Shown piece by piece: positions 1 through 8,476 of a stretch of DNA of 64,000 bases. Under the pieces are notes generated by a model. The model was given only the letters and a program-made list of their open reading frames with translations. It made no database searches and was not told where the DNA came from. The position numbers and the translations under genes were made by a program. The first letter of the stretch is position 1, and every line of letters begins with the position of its first letter. The stretch comes from Raineya sp964654605 (lineage in GTDB: Bacteria; Bacteroidota; Bacteroidia; Cytophagales; Thermonemataceae): NCBI GenBank assembly GCA_964654605.1, contig CAZZLW010000069.1, positions 1-64,000 of the forward strand, written 5' to 3'.

Positions 1-131
1 GGTTGGCGGCGGCGGCTTTCAATGTTAGAAAGTGGCTCAATCGCTTTCTTTTTTGCCTCCAAAAAATTTTCACTTTTTGCCAAATTTTTGCCTCAAATCT
101 TTTTCAACTCAAACTCAAAACTACTTTTTAA
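1..131 (+). CDS. IS5-like transposase, C-terminal fragment (runs in from outside the window)
   Basis: Reading frame 3 is open from the first base to a TAA at 129-131. It encodes about 42 residues beginning LAAAAFNVRKWLN, followed by a basic, aromatic tail. An alanine-rich stretch followed by FNxRKWL close to the C-terminus is how I remember many IS5-family DDE transposases ending. The stop codon lies inside the terminal sequence ACTTTTTAAGGGACGA, as expected for a compact insertion sequence whose gene runs into its inverted repeat. The catalytic part lies upstream and is not visible, so the family call rests on this short tail plus the matching terminus. Confidence 0.5.
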   Translation, partial: LAAAAFNVRKWLNRFLFCLQKIFTFCQIFASNLFQLKLKTTF

Positions 132-141
132 GGGACGATTA
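1..141 (+). mobile_element. Right end of an IS5-like insertion sequence
   Basis: Bases 123-138 read ACTTTTTAAGGGACGA and are followed by TTA. The same 16 bases end the MITE at 29555-29811, where they are followed by CTA, so the two elements share a terminus. Together with the transposase-like tail in frame 3, this makes the first 140 bases the right end of an element that may be the autonomous parent of the MITEs. The terminus sits inside what looks like the signal-peptide region of the following histidine kinase gene. The left end and the target duplication are outside the window. Confidence 0.62.
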
Positions 142-2220
142 TTTACTCAAATCCCTTCGCTTTCACAAAAAAACTACCGCACTCATCTACAAAAAGTTTA
201 TGAATTTCTGACAAGCCAGCCCAAGGATTTTCTTGAAAGTAATGCTACCAAGATTTTGGATATATCGCTTCAGAATCCTCATTGGGAGGTGCGAATTTAT
301 ACCCAAATACTGCTTGCCAAAGCTCTTTATCACAAAGATTCCCAAAAAAGTATTTCCATTGCCATAGATGCCTATTCTGTGGCGAAGGCAAGAAAGCTGA
401 CTTTTGAATTAGCCGAAGCCTCCAAACTTTTAGCTTTTATCTATAACTACGCCCAAGATAATGAAAAAACTATCCGATACGCTCTGGAAGCATCTGAAAG
501 CTACTTGAAATTGGATTTGTATGATGAGGTAACTTCTCTTTACTATGAAATTGCTCTTACGCAGTATCGTTTAGAAAATTATGAGCTGGCTTTGAGCTAC
601 TTTCTTGAACTTATCAAGAATCCGAATTTTGAGAAACTGATGTCCCGAGAGCAAATCAATACCTATAATGCAATTGCTTTGAGCTACAAAAAACTTCAAA
701 ATTATTCCAAAGCCTTTGAATACTTGGGTAAAGCTATGGAAAAAGCCAAAAAATTTAGAAGTGGCGTTTGGATAGGGATTTTGCAGGGTAATAAGGGAGA
801 TATATTTTTTGAGCAAAAAATGATAGACTCTGCTCGTTATTATTGGAAAATAGATTTGGATACGAGTCAAAAATATTCCGAATGGCAAAATGTAGCTTCT
901 ACACTCACTTTTTATGCTCAAAGTTATGAATATGAAAAAAACTACCTACAAGCCTATCAGTATTATAAAGAAGCAGAAAAGTTTTTACAAAAAACCAGTA
1001 AGACCGAACTAATACACAAAATTAGAGTTTATTCGGGGCTTGCCAATGTTCTTTATTATTTGGATAGTGCAAAACTGGCTTTTGAATATGAAAGGAAAGC
1101 ACATCTTACCCAAGACTCTTTGGAGCGTTTTCAGAAAGGCAATCAAGTTTTACAAAGCCAACTAAAGTTTTTATTACGAAACCAAGAAGAAAATTATTTG
1201 CTTGAAAAAAAAGTAAACGAACAGATAGATTTCTGGACAAGAGTGGGTATTATCATTTTGCTGGTTATTGTTGTAATTTTAGGGTATTTGCTGCGAAGGC
1301 AAAGCCGTTTGAATAAACTCATAGCTTTGCAAAAAATGAGAATAGAAGCCAAAAACGAAGAAATTAGCAGGCAGAATATTGAACTCGCCGAAAAGAAACA
1401 AGAAGTAGAATCGCAACAGCAAACTATTGAGCAGGTCAATGAGATTTTGGAAAGATATACCAAAAATTTAGAAGCCGAAGTTGAAAAGCGTACCCAAGAA
1501 ATTCGTGAAAAAAATACGGCTCTTTTACAAACCGTTAGTCAGTTGGAACAATTTTCCTATATTTTGGCTCATAACGTAAGATCGCCTATTGCTCGTTTGC
1601 AAGGGCTATTGATGTGTTTGGATATGGAAAACATTAGTAACCCTCAGAATCTAAAAATTTTTGAGTTTGTTCAACAGTCTGCCAAAGAGCTTGATGATAC
1701 AATTAAGAACCTAAATACCATTATTCAAATTCGTAAAGGAGTAAATGAGATATACGAAAAAGTTGATTTGAAAAGAAAAATTGAAAAGCAGAGAGCCGCT
1801 GTAATGGAAGCGAAAGGTATTTTAGAAGTAGATTTGCAAGTACGCTATGTATATGCTATCAAGGCTTATGCTGAAAGTATTTTTTACAATCTTATTAGCA
1901 ATGCTATCAAATATCGCGATACACAACGTCAGCTCGTAATAAAGGTAAGAACCTACCAAGATGATACATTTTTGTATGTAGAAGTAGAAGATAACGGTAT
2001 AGGCATAGATTTAGCAAAAAATAAGGATAAAATGTTTGGCTTTTATAAGAGATTTCATTCAAGCGTTGATGTAGAAGGCAAAGGAATAGGCTTGCATATT
2101 GTAAAATTGCAGGTAGAGGCAATGGGAGGGAAAATTGAAGTAGAAAGTGAATTAGGTAAAGGTACAAAATTCAAAATGACCTTCAAGAAGCCCGCTCAAA
2201 TTGATTGGGAGAATGTTTGA
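22..2220 (+). CDS. TPR-containing sensor histidine kinase, 5' end replaced by an insertion sequence
   Basis: The open frame encodes 732 residues: a helical tetratricopeptide-like region (about 45-380), one membrane helix (about 407-425), a coiled coil, and a HisKA/HATPase core. The phosphoacceptor is H517 in AHNVRSP; the N-box NLISNAIKYRD (about 623), DNGIG, and GKGIGLHIVK (about 686) follow, so the catalytic domain looks complete. The 5' end is abnormal. Roughly residues 1-39 lie over the IS5-like end, in a frame other than the transposase, and the native protein seems to resume near LFTQIPSLSQKNYR, which looks like the end of a signal peptide. The frame stays open to the left window edge and there is no good ATG soon after the junction. 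The gene may therefore be inactive, or may use the chance ATG at 22. Its last 38 bases overlap the convergent O-antigen ligase gene. Confidence 0.8.
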   Translation: MLESGSIAFFFASKKFSLFAKFLPQIFFNSNSKLLFKGRLFTQIPSLSQKNYRTHLQKVYEFLTSQPKDFLESNATKILDISLQNPHWEVRIYTQILLAKALYHKDSQKSISIAIDAYSVAKARKLTFELAEASKLLAFIYNYAQDNEKTIRYALEASESYLKLDLYDEVTSLYYEIALTQYRLENYELALSYFLELIKNPNFEKLMSREQINTYNAIALSYKKLQNYSKAFEYLGKAMEKAKKFRSGVWIGILQGNKGDIFFEQKMIDSARYYWKIDLDTSQKYSEWQNVASTLTFYAQSYEYEKNYLQAYQYYKEAEKFLQKTSKTELIHKIRVYSGLANVLYYLDSAKLAFEYERKAHLTQDSLERFQKGNQVLQSQLKFLLRNQEENYLLEKKVNEQIDFWTRVGIIILLVIVVILGYLLRRQSRLNKLIALQKMRIEAKNEEISRQNIELAEKKQEVESQQQTIEQVNEILERYTKNLEAEVEKRTQEIREKNTALLQTVSQLEQFSYILAHNVRSPIARLQGLLMCLDMENISNPQNLKIFEFVQQSAKELDDTIKNLNTIIQIRKGVNEIYEKVDLKRKIEKQRAAVMEAKGILEVDLQVRYVYAIKAYAESIFYNLISNAIKYRDTQRQLVIKVRTYQDDTFLYVEVEDNGIGIDLAKNKDKMFGFYKRFHSSVDVEGKGIGLHIVKLQVEAMGGKIEVESELGKGTKFKMTFKKPAQIDWENV

Positions 2221-3508
2221 GAAACGCTATTCCATAAAAAATAGCAAAAACTATTACCCCATAATTTCTTTGTAAGTACGACTCGGTAAAAGCCGAAAAA
2301 AACAGCACCAGCCAAATACTCCAAGCCAAGTAGTTTTTTTCTTTCCAAAAAAAAGATAGAGGTAGTACCAACAAAGCCAGCCAACCGATGAAGCCTACTA
2401 TTCCCAAGGCTATCCAAGTTTCAAAAAACTGATTATGAGCATTGTAACGATTGTATTTTGAAGCAAAATAAAACTTATATTCGTCATAGATTTTTTGCAG
2501 TTCATCTTGTCCATCGCCTGTGCCTACGCCAAGGAGCCAATTTTTTTGAATAAGTTCTTGGGCACAAGTCCATTGAGCAAATCTTAAGGTTGCTCCGTCC
2601 CAGTTTCTGCCCAAAGAATGATCTTGATTTTTATCTAAAATAATTCGTTCTTGGGTATTCCAAAGAAAACTAAAACGCTTACGAGTATAAGGAGTAAGCA
2701 AAATAATACCTATCAGAATACCAATAATAGCTATTCCCCATAGCAAACCCTGCCAAATTTTATTTTGTTTTCGGAAATATTCTAAAAAAAATACTGCAAA
2801 GCCAAGTATAAAAATGCCGATTTGCGTACGAGCCGCCAGCAAAAGCATTGTGAGCAAAAAAAAGCCAAGAAATAAAGCCTTTGTTTTGTTTGAATAAAAT
2901 ATAGAAAGATGCTGAGGAAAAAAAAGGTCGGTAAGCAAAAAAAGATTAGCAAGGCAGATGAGCATTGCCAAATAGGTGGGTTCGGCACGGAAAGCAGTAA
3001 AATTTTGATAGTAAAAGTAATTTGCCCATTCAAAATGAGGGTTGTGCCAATCCTGAAAAACCCTGTAAAAAGCCCTTGCGTAGCACAAAAGAGCAAAAAT
3101 TGCCACTCCTATTACAAAAAGCCGTAAATAATTTTGTAGGGTGATTTTTGGGGTAGGGAAAACCTGCATTGAAAGAGGCAGAGACCATAAGGGAACAAGC
3201 AAACCTATCAGAAACCAGCCCCACTCGGTATTTTGGGTGTGAAACATTCCTATAAAATGCAATAGCAGAAAAAAAGATAGTAGAAAAAATAGGTGTTTGT
3301 ATTTCCATAAATTTTTTCTGTAATTTTGATGTAGCAAGAGGGCAATGATAGCATTGAGGCTGATAATTACCCACGCTATATTACGAGGAGCAGGAACATA
3401 AAAAGGTAGAGTAAGCAAAAATAAACTTACCAAAATTTCGTGAATAGCAACTTGAATGGGGGTTTGGGTAAAGTAAGTTTGAATTTTACTTTTCAGACTT
3501 GCAACCAT
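2183..3508 (-). CDS. O-antigen ligase / Wzy-type polymerase family membrane protein
   Basis: Encodes about 441 residues with roughly a dozen hydrophobic helices and a large loop before the last helices, the layout of the Wzy_C / O-antigen ligase family, which joins or polymerises lipid-linked glycans at the outer face of the inner membrane. Family-like features are the FRAEPTYLA segment (compare the RxEPS motif) and NAHNQFFETWIALGIVGFIG near the C-terminus. I chose ATG 3508 (MVASLKSK) over the upstream in-frame codon at 3583, because the longer form would overlap the divergent gene and its promoter. Ligase and polymerase cannot be separated by eye. Glycan genes lie immediately divergent. Confidence 0.8.
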   Translation of the reverse strand: MVASLKSKIQTYFTQTPIQVAIHEILVSLFLLTLPFYVPAPRNIAWVIISLNAIIALLLHQNYRKNLWKYKHLFFLLSFFLLLHFIGMFHTQNTEWGWFLIGLLVPLWSLPLSMQVFPTPKITLQNYLRLFVIGVAIFALLCYARAFYRVFQDWHNPHFEWANYFYYQNFTAFRAEPTYLAMLICLANLFLLTDLFFPQHLSIFYSNKTKALFLGFFLLTMLLLAARTQIGIFILGFAVFFLEYFRKQNKIWQGLLWGIAIIGILIGIILLTPYTRKRFSFLWNTQERIILDKNQDHSLGRNWDGATLRFAQWTCAQELIQKNWLLGVGTGDGQDELQKIYDEYKFYFASKYNRYNAHNQFFETWIALGIVGFIGWLALLVLPLSFFWKEKNYLAWSIWLVLFFSAFTESYLQRNYGVIVFAIFYGIAFLKHSPNQFERAS

Positions 3509-3509
3509 T

Positions 3510-3541
3510 TTTGTTTTTTTGCGGTCAAAGATATAAATTTG
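3510..3541 (+). promoter_or_regulatory. Bacteroidota-type promoter of the wecG/epimerase operon
   Basis: TTTG (3510-3513), 20 bases, TAAATTTG (3534-3541): a full match to the TTTG / TAnnTTTG consensus. Transcription would begin a few bases before the GTG start at 3555, giving a very short leader. The -33 box touches the start of the divergent ligase gene. Confidence 0.7.
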
Positions 3542-3554
3542 CGAAAAAAAATTT

Positions 3555-4316
3555 GTGGAAAACGCTGTTAAAGTTTTAGGCATACCGCTTTACAATCAAA
3601 ATATACCCAAGGCTGTAGCCGAATTGATACGTATTTGTAAAGAAGAAAAACCTCAAAACCGATTGGTCAGTGCCACAGGGGCTCACGGCTTGGTGTATGC
3701 CCAAGAAAATGAAAGTTTTGCTAAAATTTTACATAATTTTTATTGGAATTTGCCAGACGGAATGCCTGGTGTATGGATAGGCAGGTGGAAAGGAGCTAAA
3801 CAAATGCAAAGATGCTACGGACCGGGCTTTTTTGCCGAAACAATGCAAAAAACTGCTAGCACGCCTATCAAGCATTTTTTCTGTGGCGGAAAGGAGGGAG
3901 TTGCAGAGGAACTGAAAGAAAAATGTGGTAAAAAATTTGGTAATCACAACATAGTAGGGACATATTGCCCACCTTTCAGAGAAATGACAGATGAAGAAAT
4001 GCAAGAATTAGGGCATATTATTCAGAAAAGTGGGGCAGACGTTGTATGGATAGGATTGAGTACGCCCAAGCAAGAAATTTTCGCCACAAGATTGGCTCAA
4101 CGCTTGCAATGCCAATTCATCATTACGGTAGGTGCGGCTTTTGATTTCCATACTGATAAGGTAAAACAAGCTCCTCGTTGGGTGCAAAATATGGGTATGG
4201 AATGGTTTTTTCGTTTGCTGATGGAGCCAAAACGTCTGTATAAACGTTATTTGCATATTGTACCAAAATTCATATACTTAAATTTTTTGGAATTTCTTAA
4301 ACTACGAAAAGTATGA
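3555..4316 (+). CDS. WecG/TagA/CpsF-family glycosyltransferase
   Basis: 253 residues starting at GTG. The family (GT26) transfers N-acetylmannosamine or related sugars from UDP donors onto undecaprenyl-linked acceptors at the cytoplasmic membrane. Family hallmarks are visible: N-terminal VKVLGIP, the TGAHGLVYAQEN strand, NLPDGMPGVW carrying the conserved Asp, the GxGxF-like CYGPGFFAE, VWIGLSTPKQE, and AAFDFHTDKVKQAPRW. The length is normal. The GTG start is supported by the promoter only 14 bases upstream. The stop overlaps the next ATG by 4 bases (ATGA), so the two genes are translationally coupled. The exact sugar is not inferable. Confidence 0.88.
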   Translation: MENAVKVLGIPLYNQNIPKAVAELIRICKEEKPQNRLVSATGAHGLVYAQENESFAKILHNFYWNLPDGMPGVWIGRWKGAKQMQRCYGPGFFAETMQKTASTPIKHFFCGGKEGVAEELKEKCGKKFGNHNIVGTYCPPFREMTDEEMQELGHIIQKSGADVVWIGLSTPKQEIFATRLAQRLQCQFIITVGAAFDFHTDKVKQAPRWVQNMGMEWFFRLLMEPKRLYKRYLHIVPKFIYLNFLEFLKLRKV

Positions 4317-5290
4317 AAAAAGTTTTAGTTTGCGGTGCAGGTGGCTTTATTGGGGGTCATCTGGTAAAAAGATTGAAACAAGAGGGCTTTTGGGTGCGTG
4401 GTGTAGATTTGAAGCATCACGAATACACTCAGCTACCTGCCGATGAATTTATTATTGGCGATTTGCGTGATGTACAAGTATGCAAAGAAGTGTTGAAAGA
4501 TATTGATGAGGTCTATCAACTTGCCGCAGATATGGGAGGGGCAGGCTATATTTTTACAGGAGAAAATGATGCCAATGTAATGCACAACTCGGCTACTATC
4601 AACCTAAATATTGCCGATTTGGCTGTAAAAATGGGTGTAAAAAAGGTGTTTTATTCCTCATCGGCTTGTATGTATCCTGCCTACAACCAAGAAGACCCCG
4701 ATAATCCGAAATGTTCAGAAGATTCTGCTTATCCTGCCGCTCCTGATAGCGAATATGGATGGGAAAAACTTTTCAGCGAAAGATTGTTTTTGGCGTATTA
4801 TCGCAACTATGGTCTGGAAGTTCGCATAGCTCGTTTCCATAACATTTTCGGACCCGAAGGTACTTGGCAAGGTGGCAAAGAGAAAGCTCCCGCCGCTATA
4901 TGCCGTAAAGTCGCCGAAGCAGAAGAGGGAGGTTTTATTGAAATATGGGGTGATGGTAAGCAAACTCGTTCTTTCCTTTATATTGATGAGTGTATTGAGG
5001 CAGTTCGCCGTCTGATGGAATCTGATTTTACGGGACCTGTCAATATTGGTTCGGAAGAAATGATTAGCATCAATGGCTTGGCAGAACTTGTGATGGATAT
5101 TGCAGGTAAAAAACTTACTATCAAAAATATACCCGGTCCCGTAGGTGTGCGAGGTAGAAATTCTGATAATAAGCTAATACGTGAAAAATTAGGTTGGGAT
5201 TACACAATGACGCTCCGCCAAGGTCTTGAAAAAACCTATGCTTGGATAAACAAGCAGGTACAAGCCAAAAAGAAAGTAGCGGTGCAGTAG
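4313..5290 (+). CDS. GDP-mannose 3,5-epimerase-like NAD-dependent epimerase
   Basis: 325 residues of the extended short-chain dehydrogenase type, with the NAD-binding GAGGFIGGHL at the N-terminus. The similarity I recall to plant GDP-mannose 3,5-epimerase is unusually detailed: DMGG, SSACMYP with C119, the Y148-x3-K152 pair, RFHNIFGPEGTW, GGKEKAPAA with K191, WGDGKQTRSF, and PGPVGVRGRNSDN. In the plant enzyme the equivalent Cys and Lys are the acid/base residues and the final Arg is in the active site. A product such as GDP-L-galactose for a surface glycan is therefore plausible. The gene is coupled to the upstream glycosyltransferase by a 4-base overlap and ends in a strong hairpin. Substrate is inferred from motifs only. 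Confidence 0.82.
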   Translation: MKKVLVCGAGGFIGGHLVKRLKQEGFWVRGVDLKHHEYTQLPADEFIIGDLRDVQVCKEVLKDIDEVYQLAADMGGAGYIFTGENDANVMHNSATINLNIADLAVKMGVKKVFYSSSACMYPAYNQEDPDNPKCSEDSAYPAAPDSEYGWEKLFSERLFLAYYRNYGLEVRIARFHNIFGPEGTWQGGKEKAPAAICRKVAEAEEGGFIEIWGDGKQTRSFLYIDECIEAVRRLMESDFTGPVNIGSEEMISINGLAELVMDIAGKKLTIKNIPGPVGVRGRNSDNKLIREKLGWDYTMTLRQGLEKTYAWINKQVQAKKKVAVQ

Positions 5291-5309
5291 AGTTTATTGC
5301 CTTCAACCA

Positions 5310-5355
5310 AACCAAACAAGCATATTACGCAGATAGCAAATATGTTTGTTTGGTT
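5310..5355. terminator. Bidirectional terminator between the epimerase and Reg_prop genes
   Basis: A 17-bp stem (AACCAAACAAGCATATT at 5310-5326 pairing with 5339-5355, one G-T pair) with a 12-base loop, between convergent genes. Its right arm overlaps the stop codon of the minus-strand gene. Confidence 0.65.
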
Positions 5356-7936
5356 ACACCAAATCATCTTCGGGGTTGCCGATTTCATATTCAATTCTAT
5401 TGAAACGAGGGGGTTCTTCTGGAATTTTAATGGCGGGTTTAGCTGGGAATAAGTAGTTTTTCAAGGCTTTTTCAAAAGGAGCAATGAGTGATGCCAAAAC
5501 AACATTGGCAATTACCTTAAAAATAGGAATATTGCCTGTATAGCTTTCTACAAAATTTTCAATATAAACGCTCACAAATTCAAAGAGCATCAGCATTGTA
5601 GTAAAAGCTAAAATAATGGTGTAGCGAGAGTTTTTACGCGTTAGCCCTAAATAGACGGAAACAATCACCAAAGTTAGAAAAAAAGAAACCTGAGCCAGAT
5701 AAAACCACCATTTTTCCCAGTAAGGCAAATCTATCCTGAACTTAAACATTAGGGGTTGCGGGTTCATTTCGTCATCACTATTGAAAGAACGCACATAAAA
5801 CGTATAAACTCCGGGCGGTAAGTTGGTATAGGTTGCGGTATTTTGCTCATTTTTTTCCGACCACTCTTTTTCAAAACCTTCCAATTTGTACTGATATTTT
5901 ATTCTTTCGGGAACGGTAAAATGTACCCCTACAAACTCAAAAGTAATGCTATTTTCATCGTGGGCAAGTTTTACAGCAATGCCATTGGAAACTTCACTCA
6001 AAGGAATAGCAAAATCGGGGTCTAAAAGTTTTGCATATTTGTTCCAATCGGTTTTTCGGTTGAACAACTTGACATCAATCAGATGCAGGGTTGGGGGATT
6101 TTTGTTTGGTACATCTTCATAAGGCAGATACTTCACTATCCCATTGAAAGTGCCAATCCAGAGATTTTGGCGAGAATCTTTGAAAAGGGCATTGGGAAAG
6201 GTTTGCATTAGCGATAAGCCATCTATGTAGCTGTAATTTTTTACTTTTTTTGTTTTTGGGGTAAATCTATCAATGCCGTTTCGGTGTCCTGTCCAAATGT
6301 TGCCTTCACTATCTACAATTACACTCCATAGATTTTGCGAAGCGAAGCCGTCTTTTTCGGTGTAGCATATAAAGCAGTTGGTATCTTTGGGGGTGGCGTT
6401 GGGTTTCATTTGGCAAAGTCCGTTTTCGGTAGCCAGCCATAGTACGCCTTGGGCATCTTGGGCTATGGAAAGTACAATGTTATTAGCCAGTCCGTTTTTG
6501 GTTGAAAAGTTCGTAAAAACACCATTTCGGAAACGACTCAATCCTTTGTAAGTGCCAAACCACAGATTTCCTCTGCCATCGTTTAAGGCACAGCGAACAT
6601 AATTATCGGCAAGTCCTTGATTTTCGGAAAAGGTCGTAATTTTTCCATCTTTTTCCACACGAGCTACCCCTTTATCCGTTCCTGCCCAAAGGCGGTTTTG
6701 TTCATCTTCTACAAGGCAGTAAATGGTATTATCTCGCAAGCCATCGGCGGTGGTAAAATTTTTGTAGCGAGTGCCGTCATACAACCAAAGTCCTTCTCCT
6801 ACCGAGCCAATCCAAAGATTTTTTTTATCTTTATCCCAAAACAAAGAACGCACATTGAGGGCTTTTTTTTCAGAAAATTTTCTGCTTTTAAGGTCATAGG
6901 TGAGCAGATGCTCATTAGTGCCAATCCAGATGAGTTGTTTATCGTCTTCAGCAAAAGCCCGAATGGGCTTGTCGTAAATGAGGGGTTCATTGAAAGTGAT
7001 AAAACGCCTGTTACTGATTTTAGAAATACCTTTATTACTTCCGAACCAAAAATTAAAATTTTTATCTTGCCAAATACAATTGAGATTATCGCTTGAAAGT
7101 CCGTTTTGGGTAGTGAGGTGTTCTAGTAAAAAGCCGTCTTGCAAAACAAAAGCCCCTTCATCGGATACGAGCCAGACTTTTCCTTCCTTATCGCAAAGTC
7201 CCGCTGAAATTTCCCCTTTAATACCCTTCAATTCACCAAAAAACTGAAATTCGCCTGAAATATTATCCAACTTGTAAGCTCCTAGTGGCGTTCCAAACCA
7301 AAGATTAAGTTTTTTATCCTGAAAAATGCAATAGATAGCCGTGCTAACAATTCCGTCTTGTACATTGTAGGTTTTCATTTTTTTGCCGTCATAGCTTGCC
7401 AGTCCGTTATCTGTTCCTATCCAGAGGATATTGCGGTGGTCAAAGTAGAGGGAATGAACAGTATTGTGGGGCAGTCCTTGAAAGGTAGTAAAGTTAGCAA
7501 AGCGTTTGCCGTCATATTTGCTCAAACCTTCGTTGGTGGCACACCAAATATTGCCATTTTTATCTTCCAAAATAAAATTGACATCATCATCAACCAATCC
7601 ATTTTTTTCAGTAAAAACTTCAAAACGTTCGCCGATAAGCCTTGCAACACCCTGACGAGTAGCTACCCAAATATGATAGTTTTTATCTTCAATCACACAC
7701 TTGACAAGATTATTGAGCAGTCCTTGGGTAGTAGAATATTTGTAGAACTTTCTGCCGTCAAATTTACAGACACCGCCTTGGGTGGCAATCCAGATAAAAG
7801 AGTTATGGTCTTCGGCAATATAATTGACATTCTCTTCGGGCAGTCCCTCAATCAAGCCATAATGCCGAAACGGATACACTTGTGCCACTGCGGGCAAAGC
7901 CAAAATCCAAGCCAAAAATAACAGGTATCTCATCAC
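5354..7936 (-). CDS. Two-component-regulator propeller (Reg_prop) membrane protein without a kinase
   Basis: 860 residues. A signal peptide (MMRYLLFLAWILALPAVAQ) is followed by many Reg_prop blades of the pattern NxIWxGTxxGLxxxDG (about 25-620), which build periplasmic seven-bladed propellers. Then comes a Y_Y_Y-type immunoglobulin-like domain (YKLEGFEKEW, TNLPPGVYTFYVR; about 660-740). Three membrane helices (about 743-765, 770-792, 805-825) and a short proline-rich tail close the protein. In hybrid two-component systems this sensor head is followed by histidine kinase and regulator domains; none is present here. It may signal through a separate partner or be a receptor module. It starts 11 bases after a lipoprotein gene, probably in one operon. 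Confidence 0.85.
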   Translation of the reverse strand: MMRYLLFLAWILALPAVAQVYPFRHYGLIEGLPEENVNYIAEDHNSFIWIATQGGVCKFDGRKFYKYSTTQGLLNNLVKCVIEDKNYHIWVATRQGVARLIGERFEVFTEKNGLVDDDVNFILEDKNGNIWCATNEGLSKYDGKRFANFTTFQGLPHNTVHSLYFDHRNILWIGTDNGLASYDGKKMKTYNVQDGIVSTAIYCIFQDKKLNLWFGTPLGAYKLDNISGEFQFFGELKGIKGEISAGLCDKEGKVWLVSDEGAFVLQDGFLLEHLTTQNGLSSDNLNCIWQDKNFNFWFGSNKGISKISNRRFITFNEPLIYDKPIRAFAEDDKQLIWIGTNEHLLTYDLKSRKFSEKKALNVRSLFWDKDKKNLWIGSVGEGLWLYDGTRYKNFTTADGLRDNTIYCLVEDEQNRLWAGTDKGVARVEKDGKITTFSENQGLADNYVRCALNDGRGNLWFGTYKGLSRFRNGVFTNFSTKNGLANNIVLSIAQDAQGVLWLATENGLCQMKPNATPKDTNCFICYTEKDGFASQNLWSVIVDSEGNIWTGHRNGIDRFTPKTKKVKNYSYIDGLSLMQTFPNALFKDSRQNLWIGTFNGIVKYLPYEDVPNKNPPTLHLIDVKLFNRKTDWNKYAKLLDPDFAIPLSEVSNGIAVKLAHDENSITFEFVGVHFTVPERIKYQYKLEGFEKEWSEKNEQNTATYTNLPPGVYTFYVRSFNSDDEMNPQPLMFKFRIDLPYWEKWWFYLAQVSFFLTLVIVSVYLGLTRKNSRYTIILAFTTMLMLFEFVSVYIENFVESYTGNIPIFKVIANVVLASLIAPFEKALKNYLFPAKPAIKIPEEPPRFNRIEYEIGNPEDDLV

Positions 7937-7947
7937 TCGAAGGGCTA

Positions 7948-8328
7948 CTAATAGGCATTTTTGTTATTTTTCTTGCTTTTGGTATCAGTTTTGGTATTGG
8001 TGTTTTGGTTGTTATTTTTTTGATTTTTTTCTAAAAAAGCAATTTTCGCTTCCAAATCTTTGATTTTCTTTTCCAAAGCCGCTACTTGCTCATCTTTGGT
8101 ATTTTTAGAGGCAGAAGTGAGCTTGCGAAGGTCTTGGGTGAGAGATTTTTTTTCCGCTTGTAGTTCATCAATTTGATGTTGGAGGCTGGCGATTGTGGCT
8201 CGGGCTTCTTTGAGTTCTACTTCTTTGGCATCATAATTTTTTTGCAGGGCTAGATATTTTTTATTAGAAACGCAAGAAAACAAAGCAAAAGTCGAAAAAA
8301 TCAGAAAAAATAAACGAATGTGTAGCAT
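7948..8328 (-). CDS. Coiled-coil lipoprotein of unknown function
   Basis: About 126 residues. I used ATG 8328 because it opens a lipoprotein signal peptide (MLHIRLFFLIFSTFALFSC, lipidated C19); a longer upstream frame only adds polar residues. After the Cys there is a long heptad-rich coiled coil (about 25-95) of Glu, Lys and Leu, then an Asn/Lys/Thr-rich tail. Small coiled-coil lipoproteins often act as spacers or envelope scaffolds, but no specific function is supported. The stop is 11 bases before the Reg_prop gene, so both could be co-expressed. Confidence 0.7.
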   Translation of the reverse strand: MLHIRLFFLIFSTFALFSCVSNKKYLALQKNYDAKEVELKEARATIASLQHQIDELQAEKKSLTQDLRKLTSASKNTKDEQVAALEKKIKDLEAKIAFLEKNQKNNNQNTNTKTDTKSKKNNKNAY

Positions 8329-8411
8329 AGTTTTGTAATTAAGATTTTGGGAATAGCACAAACACTTTGTTTTCCAAAACAACAAAATTTATTTCGGAAA
8401 AACAAGTAAAA

Positions 8412-8454
8412 TTTGAAATTGTTTTCGGAAAAGGTATTTTTGCAAAAATACCTT
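8412..8454 (+). promoter_or_regulatory. DUF445 promoter with a 24-bp perfect palindrome over its -7 box
   Basis: TTTG (8412-8415), 19 bases, TATTTTTG (8435-8442). The -7 box is the left half of a perfect 24-bp palindrome at 8431-8454 (half-site AAGGTATTTTTG). Such symmetry centred on the -7 region suits an operator for a dimeric regulator. The ATG of the DUF445 gene is 34 bases downstream of the -7 box. Confidence 0.6.
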
Positions 8455-8476
8455 GAATTTCAAAACATAGCAATAG

